A stretch of DNA of 64,000 bases from VBDM01 sp964430565 (GTDB taxonomy: Bacteria > Pseudomonadota > Gammaproteobacteria > Burkholderiales > SG8-39), in assembly GCA_964430565.1 (NCBI GenBank), contig CAYSFD010000048.1, positions 1 through 64,000 on the forward strand. The letters are read 5' to 3'. The notes under the pieces are model-generated. The model did no database searches, was not told where the DNA came from, and saw nothing but the letters and a program-made list of their open reading frames with translations. This document shows positions 58,583 through 64,000 of this stretch, one piece after another (the first letter of the stretch is position 1; every line of letters begins with the position of its first letter). A program made the translations under genes and the position numbers.

Positions 58583-59236
58583 CTACCGCGCGCCGCGCAG
58601 GCTCGCCCGGAAGCGCCGCCGAAGCTGCGGCAGTACTTCGCGCCCAAACCAGGCGTTCCTTTTCATCCAGAGCCGGTTGCGCGGGCTGGGGTGGGGCAGG
58701 GGAAAGAACTCCGGCAGATACTCGTCGCGCGAGCGCACGGTTTCGGCAAGCGTCTTCTTCCTTCGAGAGCCGAGGTAGTAGGCCTGTGCGTAGCTGCCCA
58801 CGAGCAGCGTCAGGCGGATGCGCGGCAGCTGCGCGCGCAGCCTCGGATGCCAGTGCGGCGCGCATTCGGGCCTGGGCGGAAGATCACCCGATTCGCCCGT
58901 TCCGGGATAGCACAGACCCGCGGGGATGATGGCGATGCAGCGCTCGTCGTAAAAAGCCTCGCGGTCGATGCGCAGCCACTCGCGCAACAGATCGCCCGAA
59001 GGATCGTTCCAGGGAATACCGCTCTCGTGCACGCGCCTGCCCGGCGCCTGCCCTACGATTAGAACGCGCGCTGCAGGCGAGGCGCGCAGAACGGGATTCG
59101 GCGGATTGGGCAAGTGTGCTTCACAGATTTGGCAGGCGCGAACTTCGGCGAGCAGCCGCTTGAATTCAGCGGACTTCACTCGCGCGTCCGGGGCGGCGGG
59201 CACAACCCGCATGTTAAAATTCAGGCTGTCCGCCAT
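58583..59236 (-). CDS. Uracil-DNA-glycosylase-family protein (YbbX-like)
   Basis: The 217-residue protein has the UDG fold: ARVLIVGQAPGRRVHESGIPW at the place of the GQDP loop, an AIIPAGLCYPGTGESGDLPP region, and LTLLVGSYAQAYYLG. The C-terminal FFPLPHPSPRNRLWMKRN matches the HPSP loop. CQIC is present but the full four-Cys Fe-S set of family 4 is not. It is chromosomal and distinct from the integron cassette protein at 929-1609. ATG at 59236 has GGAG upstream and overlaps the region before the divergent purB gene. Confidence 0.85.
   Translation of the reverse strand: MADSLNFNMRVVPAAPDARVKSAEFKRLLAEVRACQICEAHLPNPPNPVLRASPAARVLIVGQAPGRRVHESGIPWNDPSGDLLREWLRIDREAFYDERCIAIIPAGLCYPGTGESGDLPPRPECAPHWHPRLRAQLPRIRLTLLVGSYAQAYYLGSRRKKTLAETVRSRDEYLPEFFPLPHPSPRNRLWMKRNAWFGREVLPQLRRRFRASLRGAR
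59210..59219 (+). promoter_or_regulatory. Candidate extended -10 of purB
   Basis: TGTTAAAAT (59211-59219) reads as TGN plus TAAAAT, an extended -10, and lies 31 bases before the proposed purB start at 59250. It lies inside the first codons of the divergent UDG-like gene. No clear -35 is seen. Confidence 0.35.
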
Positions 59237-59249
59237 GCAAGCTCCGTCG

Positions 59250-60620
59250 ATGCCGCAGTCGCCGCTCAACGCATTATCCCCTCTGGACGGACGCTACCAC
59301 AAGCAGACCGAGCCGCTGCGCGCCTGTTTCAGCGAAGCAGCGCTGTTCCGCAACCGCATCGCAATCGAAATCCGCTGGCTGCTCGCGCTTGCGGCCGAGC
59401 CCGCGATCGCCGAGATCAAGCCTTTCTCGAAGGAAACCAACGCCGAGCTCGAGCGCATCGTCGAGACGTTTTCCGATGAGGATGCCGAGCAGGTGAAATC
59501 GATCGAGGCCGAGACCAACCACGACGTCAAGGCGATCGAATACTGGCTGATGAAGCGCCTCGCCGGGAATCCCGAAGGCGCTCGTGTCGCCGGTTTCGTG
59601 CATTTCGCCTGCACTTCGGAAGACATCAACAACCTCGCCTACTGCCTGATGGTCAAAGAGGCGCGCGACCGGGTGCTGCTGCCCTGGCTCGATCGCGTGA
59701 TCGCGGCGCTCGCGGCGCTTGCGGTGAAGCTTGCCGACGCGGCGATGCTCGCGCGCACGCACGGGCAGCCCGCCTCGCCGACGACGCTCGGCAAGGAGCT
59801 TGCGAACGTCGTGCACCGCCTCCGGCGCGCGCGGCGCGGCATAGCTTCGGTGTCCCTCACCGGAAAGATCAACGGCGCGGTGGGAAACTACAACGCCCAC
59901 CTTGCCGCGTATCCGGGGTTCGACTGGGAACAATTCGCCAAGCGCTTCGTCGAGTCGCTCGGCTTCGAGTTCAATCCCTACACAACCCAGATCGAGCCGC
60001 ACGACAGCTTCGCCGAGCAGTTCGACGCGATCGCGCGCGCGAACACCGTGCTCCTCGATCTCGACCGCGACCTGTGGGGCTACATTTCGCTCGGCTATTT
60101 CAAGCAAAAGACCAAAGCAGATGAAGTGGGTTCCTCGACCATGCCGCACAAGGTCAATCCGATCGATTTCGAGAATTCCGAAGGCAATCTCGGCGTCGCC
60201 AACGCCCTGCTGCGGCATCTCTCGGAGAAGCTGCCGGTGTCGCGCTGGCAGCGCGACCTATCGGATTCGACCGTGCTCAGGAACATCGGCGTCGCCCTCG
60301 GCCACAGCCTGCTCGCCTACGAATCCTGCCTGAAGGGACTCGGCAAGCTCGAGGCCGATCCGGCGCGCATGCTCGAGGACCTGGAAGCGAACTGGGAGGT
60401 GCTCGCCGAAGCCGTGCAGACGCTGATGCGCCGGCACGGCCTTCCCGATCCCTACGCGCAGCTCAAGGCATTCACGCGCGGCAAGCGCGTGGACGGCGAG
60501 GCGATGCGCGCATTCATTCGCGACCTTGCGCTGCCGGACGCCGACAAGGCGAGGCTGCTCAAGCTCACCCCGGCTCTGTACACCGGCAAGGCGGCCGAAC
60601 TGGCGCGCAAGATCACGTAG
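59250..60620 (+). CDS. purB: Adenylosuccinate lyase
   Basis: The 456-residue enzyme acts twice in purine synthesis, releasing fumarate from SAICAR and from adenylosuccinate. It opens LNALSPLDGRYHKQTEPLR. TSEDINNLAYCLMVK, ARTHGQPASPTTLGKE and the signature GSSTMPHKVNPIDFENSEGN mark the active site. ATG at 59250 gives exactly the E. coli length of 456; ATG at 59235 would add five residues. The stop codon lies within the GTAGCGTGCGCC repeat. Confidence 0.96.
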   Translation: MPQSPLNALSPLDGRYHKQTEPLRACFSEAALFRNRIAIEIRWLLALAAEPAIAEIKPFSKETNAELERIVETFSDEDAEQVKSIEAETNHDVKAIEYWLMKRLAGNPEGARVAGFVHFACTSEDINNLAYCLMVKEARDRVLLPWLDRVIAALAALAVKLADAAMLARTHGQPASPTTLGKELANVVHRLRRARRGIASVSLTGKINGAVGNYNAHLAAYPGFDWEQFAKRFVESLGFEFNPYTTQIEPHDSFAEQFDAIARANTVLLDLDRDLWGYISLGYFKQKTKADEVGSSTMPHKVNPIDFENSEGNLGVANALLRHLSEKLPVSRWQRDLSDSTVLRNIGVALGHSLLAYESCLKGLGKLEADPARMLEDLEANWEVLAEAVQTLMRRHGLPDPYAQLKAFTRGKRVDGEAMRAFIRDLALPDADKARLLKLTPALYTGKAAELARKIT

Positions 60621-60679
60621 CGTGCGCCGCGCGCACGTCTCGGCGCGAGCAGGATCGTCGTGCGCATGGCGCACGCTAC
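60617..60679. repeat. GTAGCGTGCGCC-family repeat, second copy
   Basis: GTAGCGTGCGCC (60617-60628) is mirrored by GGCGCACGCTAC (60668-60679). These ends are the same as the perfect palindrome at 17525-17556, but here 39 bases separate them. The purB stop codon lies in its left end. Confidence 0.65.
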
Positions 60680-60686
60680 ATCCCTG

Positions 60687-61904
60687 ATGCCCTTCGAAAA
60701 GCCGACTTCGAACCCTCCCGGCCTGCGCAAGGTGCTCGCCGATTTCGGCGGCGTTTACTTTGTCAACGCGGTGGTCGCGTTCATCTTCGCGGCCTCGGGT
60801 CCGGTGGCGATCATCCTTGCAGTGGGCACGCGCGGGGGACTCACGCCCTCGGACCTGTCTTCGTGGATCTTCGGCGCATTTTTCGTAAACGGCCTGATCA
60901 GCATCGCTTTCTGCTGGCTGTACCGCCAGCCGCTCGTTTTTTTCTGGACGATTCCCGGAGCGGTGCTCGTCGGGCCGGCGCTCGGCCACTTGAGCTACGC
61001 GGAGGTGATCGGCGCGTTCATCGCCACCGGCATTCTCATGCTCGCGCTCGGGCTTTCCGGCTGGGTGCGCCGCGCGATGGAGGCCGTGCCTATGCCGATC
61101 GTGATGGGTATGGTGGCTGGCGTTTTCCTGCGCTTCGGTCTGGACCTCGTGTTCGCGATCCGCGACGACGTCTGGATAGCCGCGCCCATGGTCGCTGCGT
61201 TCCTCGCGCTCGGCGCATCGTCGCGGCTCGCGCGGCTCTTTCCGCCGCTCATCGGTGCGCTCGCGGTCGGCGTCGTCATGGTCGTCGTGCTCGGCAAGTT
61301 CGACGCCGCGCCGCAGGCCGCCGCGCTTGCCCATCCGAACCTTTACGTGCCCGCCTTCTCGTGGCGTGCGATGGTCGAGCTGGTCGTGCCGCTGGCCATC
61401 ACCGTGCTCGTCGTGCAGAACGGGCAGGGGACCACGGTGCTGCGCGCTTCCGGCCACTCACCGCCCGTGAATGCAGTGGCCACCGCCTGCGGAGCGGCAT
61501 CGATCGTCACTGCCTTCGTCGGCACGGTTTCGTCGTGCCTCACCGGCCCGGTGAACGCGATCATCTCCTCCTCGGGGGACAAGAGGCGGCATTACACCGC
61601 GGGGATTTTCGTCGGCCTGCTTGCGCTCGCCTTCGGTCTGTTCGCGCCCTTCTTCACACACCTGATGCTCGCCACGCCCAAAGCCTTCATCGCGGCACTC
61701 GCCGGGCTTGCGATGCTGCGCGTGCTGCAGACCGCGTTCACGGTGAGCTTCAAGGACCGCTTCGCGCTGGGGGCGTTGGTCACGTTTCTCGTGACCGTCG
61801 CCGACGTTCCCATCCTCAGTATCGGAGCGCCTTTCTGGGGGCTCGTCTTCGGCTATGGCGCGTCGCGGCTGCTGGAGCGCGGCGACTTCCCGGCACGCAC
61901 CTGA
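60687..61904 (+). CDS. BenE-family benzoate/aromatic-acid transporter
   Basis: The 405-residue inner-membrane protein has about eleven to twelve hydrophobic segments with BenE-type marks: GVYFVNAVVAFIFAASGPV at the first, VFFWTIPGAVLVGPALGHL near 85, MVAGVFLRFGLDL near 145, and LRASGHSPPVNAVATACGAAS. BenE proteins take up benzoate with protons. No ring-cleavage genes are nearby, so the substrate is uncertain. ATG at 60687 is preferred because upstream starts lie in the dispersed repeat. The EamA gene follows after one base. Confidence 0.87.
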   Translation: MPFEKPTSNPPGLRKVLADFGGVYFVNAVVAFIFAASGPVAIILAVGTRGGLTPSDLSSWIFGAFFVNGLISIAFCWLYRQPLVFFWTIPGAVLVGPALGHLSYAEVIGAFIATGILMLALGLSGWVRRAMEAVPMPIVMGMVAGVFLRFGLDLVFAIRDDVWIAAPMVAAFLALGASSRLARLFPPLIGALAVGVVMVVVLGKFDAAPQAAALAHPNLYVPAFSWRAMVELVVPLAITVLVVQNGQGTTVLRASGHSPPVNAVATACGAASIVTAFVGTVSSCLTGPVNAIISSSGDKRRHYTAGIFVGLLALAFGLFAPFFTHLMLATPKAFIAALAGLAMLRVLQTAFTVSFKDRFALGALVTFLVTVADVPILSIGAPFWGLVFGYGASRLLERGDFPART

Positions 61905-61905
61905 C

Positions 61906-62772
61906 ATGAGCCGCATCATGTCCGTCGCGCTGCGCGGCGCCCTGTGGATGTGCGGCGCGCTGCTGTCGTTCTCCATGATGGCAATAGCGGCCCGCGAGCT
62001 GCTTCGCACCATGGGTAGCTTCGAGATTTTGTTTCTCCGGAGCCTCGTGTCCTTCGTTCTGGTGCTCGCCATCCTCCCGCGTTTCGGGCCTCAGGGGTTG
62101 CGTACGCGGCTCTTTGGCCTGCACGTCGTGCGCAACGTGCTGCACTTCGGCGGCCAGTACGCTTGGGTGTACGCGATCGCGATGCTGCCGCTCGCGACCG
62201 TGTTCGCGATCGAATTCACCATGCCGGTGTGGACCGCGCTGCTCGCCATGCTGATCCTCGGCGAGCGCTTGAACCGCGGCCGCATCGTGATGCTCGTGCT
62301 GGGCCTTGCGGGGGTCCTCATAATCCTCAAGCCCGGTTTCGCAATCATCCAGCCGGCGGCGCTCGCGATGCTTGCCGGATCGTTCGCCTATGCCTCGGTG
62401 AATATCGCCACCAAACGCCTCGTCAAGAATGATTCGGCGTTCGCGATCCTGTTCTACATGTCGGCGATCCAGCTGCCGCTCGGCTTCTTTCCCGCGCTGC
62501 CTCAATGGGTCACTCCGGGGATCGCCGATCTGCCCTGGATCGTCGCGATCGGCGCCATGGGCTTGAGCGCGCACTACTGCATCACGCGCGCCTTGCGCAT
62601 CGCCGACGCGATGGTCGTCGTCCCGATCGATTTTCTCAGGTTGCCCCTGATCGCCGTGGTCGGCATGCTCTTGTACGGTGAGCCGCTGGAGGCGCCGATC
62701 CTGCTAGGGGCGGCGGTGATCTTCGCCGGAACCTACTACAGCATCCGGCGCGAAAGCATCGGCCGCGCTTAG
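61906..62772 (+). CDS. EamA/DMT-family transporter
   Basis: The 288-residue protein has about ten hydrophobic segments in two EamA halves (about 10-140 and 150-285). FEILFLRSLVSFVLVL near 40 and LGERLNRGRIVMLVLGLAGVL near 122 are typical. It is a drug/metabolite transporter of unknown substrate, often for amino acids or nucleotide derivatives. ATG at 61906 is 1 base after the BenE-like stop, so they are one transcription unit. Confidence 0.87.
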   Translation: MSRIMSVALRGALWMCGALLSFSMMAIAARELLRTMGSFEILFLRSLVSFVLVLAILPRFGPQGLRTRLFGLHVVRNVLHFGGQYAWVYAIAMLPLATVFAIEFTMPVWTALLAMLILGERLNRGRIVMLVLGLAGVLIILKPGFAIIQPAALAMLAGSFAYASVNIATKRLVKNDSAFAILFYMSAIQLPLGFFPALPQWVTPGIADLPWIVAIGAMGLSAHYCITRALRIADAMVVVPIDFLRLPLIAVVGMLLYGEPLEAPILLGAAVIFAGTYYSIRRESIGRA

Positions 62773-62788
62773 GGAAGCTCTGGATATG

Positions 62789-62815
62789 TGATCCCCGCGC
62801 GCAAGCGGGGATCCA
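62789..62815. repeat. GTCATTCCCGCG-family repeat, copy G (half)
   Basis: TGATCCCCGCGCGCAAGCGG and the following GGATCCA form a palindrome of the same type as one half of the longer copies. It lies between the EamA and cytochrome genes, which are convergent. Confidence 0.55.
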
Positions 62816-62841
62816 GGACGTTGCTGTGCAGACTTGAGTGT

Positions 62842-63735
62842 CTACTTCTTCTCGTCGGGGACCGGCGGAAGGGAGCGCAGATAGGCGATCAGTGCGCCCA
62901 GGTCATCGCGCGTAAGTTGGCTGGTCGTATTGCGGATGACCTCACCCATCGCTTCGGCGGGAACGTCGCCGTCCGCAGTGACGCCGGTGGTGAGAAAATC
63001 CATGAGATCCCGGTCGCTCAGTGTTTTGAGCTTTGCCGGCGTGAGATTCGGGGTGTCCTTGCCACCGGGTCCCTTGCCGCCGGCGAGAAAGCGATCCCGC
63101 TTCGGTCCGCCTAGGAAATTGCGCGGGGTGTGGCACTCGCCGCAGTGCCCCAGGGCTTGGACGAGATAAGCACCGCGGTTGGCGATGTTGGTGAGGCCCG
63201 GCGTCTTCATCAGGGCGCCGGGCGTGAAGAAAAACCACTTCCAGAAGGTGACGAGGGAGCGCCAGCCAAAGGGAAACTTGAGGTCGTGCTCCTGGTTGGC
63301 GCGGGCGCTCGGCGGGAGCGAGCGCAGGTACGCCCAGAGGTCGCGCAGATCGGGGTCTGAAATCCTGGTGAACGACGGGTAGGGAAAGGCCGGGAAATAG
63401 TTCTTGCCGTCGGGGCGGTCGCCCTGCCGCATCGCATGGATGAAATCGGCCTCGGTCCAGCGCCCGATTCCAGCTTGCGGATGCGGGGTGATGTTCGGGC
63501 CGTAGAAAGTTCCGAAGGGTGTCTTGAGCGATCGGCCGCCGGCGAATGCGACGGCGGCCTCCTTCTCTTCGGTATGACAGCCGACGCAGCCCCCGGCTTT
63601 GGCGAGATATTCCCCGCGCGTCGCGTCGCCCTGCGCCCAAGCGTTGCCGAGCGCCGCGCCTATCAGCAGGCCAAGCGCGGCTGCCGTCAGCGCGCGTCGC
63701 AACGACAGGACCGGTTCCACTCTTCTTTCAAGCAT
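62842..63735 (-). CDS. Exported diheme cytochrome c
   Basis: The 297-residue protein has an export signal (ALTAAALGLLIGAALGNAWAQ) and two heme-binding motifs, CVGCH near 50 and CGECH near 199. Each heme domain has the typical end WAYLRSLPPSA and LIAYLRSLPPVP, with Met ligands expected in or near LSDRDLMDF and the PYP loop. It resembles cytochrome subunits of membrane alcohol or aldehyde dehydrogenases, but no catalytic subunit gene is adjacent. It would transfer electrons in the periplasm. GGAGTT precedes the ATG. Confidence 0.9.
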   Translation of the reverse strand: MLERRVEPVLSLRRALTAAALGLLIGAALGNAWAQGDATRGEYLAKAGGCVGCHTEEKEAAVAFAGGRSLKTPFGTFYGPNITPHPQAGIGRWTEADFIHAMRQGDRPDGKNYFPAFPYPSFTRISDPDLRDLWAYLRSLPPSARANQEHDLKFPFGWRSLVTFWKWFFFTPGALMKTPGLTNIANRGAYLVQALGHCGECHTPRNFLGGPKRDRFLAGGKGPGGKDTPNLTPAKLKTLSDRDLMDFLTTGVTADGDVPAEAMGEVIRNTTSQLTRDDLGALIAYLRSLPPVPDEKK

Positions 63736-63746
63736 TGCTTAACTCC

Positions 63747-63779
63747 AAAAAAACAGCCCCGCCGCGGCGAGGCTGTTTC
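63747..63779 (-). terminator. Rho-independent terminator of the cytochrome c' gene
   Basis: On the minus strand, 13-base arms AAACAGCCTCGCC and GGCGGGGCTGTTT (one mismatch) form a stem, followed by a run of T. It lies just after the cytochrome c' stop and before the start of the diheme cytochrome c gene, so the two are separate transcripts. Confidence 0.8.
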
Positions 63780-63809
63780 TCGATACCAGGCGATGCTCTA
63801 TTGCTACTT

Positions 63810-64000
63810 TTACTTCTGGCGGAAATTTTCGTGACAGCCGCCGCAGGTCTTGCCGACCGCGCCGATCTGAGCCTTAACCGCCGCTTCATCGCCCCCCTTG
63901 GATACGGAGACGAGCTTGGCGACTTCCGTCTGGAATACGTCCTGCGCCGCCTTCCATTTGCCCGCGTCGCTGTAGACCGCCGGCAGCGCGCGGCTCTTTT
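63810..64000 (-). CDS. Cytochrome c' (partial, C-terminal end)
   Basis: The last 63 codons of a gene entering from the right edge read through AVYSDAGKWKAAQDVF and AVKAQIGAVGKTCGGCH and end ENFRQK. The CxxCH near the C-terminus with a following NFR/K end is characteristic of class II cytochromes c', four-helix high-spin heme proteins that bind NO. The heme motif CGGCH is 11 residues from the end. The N-terminus and signal peptide are outside the window. Confidence 0.9.
   Translation of the reverse strand, partial: KSRALPAVYSDAGKWKAAQDVFQTEVAKLVSVSKGGDEAAVKAQIGAVGKTCGGCHENFRQK

Overview
The window looks like the chromosome of a GC-rich, respiratory, heterotrophic Proteobacterium, most likely a betaproteobacterium near Burkholderiales. 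This placement is inferred from gene content: DUF4124 and DUF5666 proteins, cytochrome c' and diheme cytochrome c, many acyl-CoA dehydrogenases, IclR regulators and LutAB. No rRNA or tRNA gene is visible, so it is not phylogenetic proof.

Bases 1-3490 hold the most notable feature, the intI end of an integron. A tyrosine recombinase of the integron-integrase type (2423-3490, +) carries the IntI-specific insertion and all catalytic residues. A LexA-type SOS box lies just upstream. Reading away from it on the minus strand is a cassette array: an attI junction at 2282-2288, then three complete cassettes (HigBA toxin-antitoxin; uracil-DNA-glycosylase-fold protein; zinc-ribbon membrane protein). 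Each ends in a recognisable attC site. A fourth cassette, with a homing-endonuclease-associated-repeat-like protein, runs off the left edge.

Bases 3477-13107 hold a reductase, then a same-strand cluster of FAD dehydrogenase, thiamine-diphosphate enzyme, cupin, aldehyde dehydrogenase and IclR regulator. The aldehyde dehydrogenase has lost about 170 internal residues including the catalytic Cys. A binding-protein remnant and a large DUF5666/beta-propeller lipoprotein follow. Bases 13108-20245 hold an SDR and a quinone reductase, a D-threonine-aldolase-like enzyme, two divergent core-MetE proteins and an MFS carrier. Bases 20370-27497 hold an HtrA-like protein without its catalytic triad, then an acyl-CoA cluster: phosphotransferase, two acyl-CoA dehydrogenases, a B12-type radical SAM protein and a zinc alcohol dehydrogenase.

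Bases 27564-36882 (minus strand) hold a glycan cluster (MFS, flippase, GT2, thioesterase, TPR/OGT-like glycosyltransferase) and a FecR protein with a TbpB-like tail next to a TPR/beta-barrel protein. Bases 36948-43574 hold fatty-acid oxidation genes (FadB/J-like, thiolase, FadE) interrupted by a VapBC-type pair. Bases 43796-54657 hold an Atm1-type ABC exporter, PbpG, EgtD, a rhodanese, DUF4124, a response regulator, a spermidine-synthase-like lipoprotein, IclR, LutAB and CorA. Bases 54720-64000 hold an aminotransferase, MnmA, DoxX, GST, a second UDG-fold protein, PurB, BenE-type and EamA transporters, a diheme cytochrome c and a partial cytochrome c'.

Several dispersed palindromic repeats sit between genes: a GTCATTCCCGCG family with at least seven copies, a GTAGCGTGCGCC family with two copies, and a GGGGACAGACCACG hairpin.
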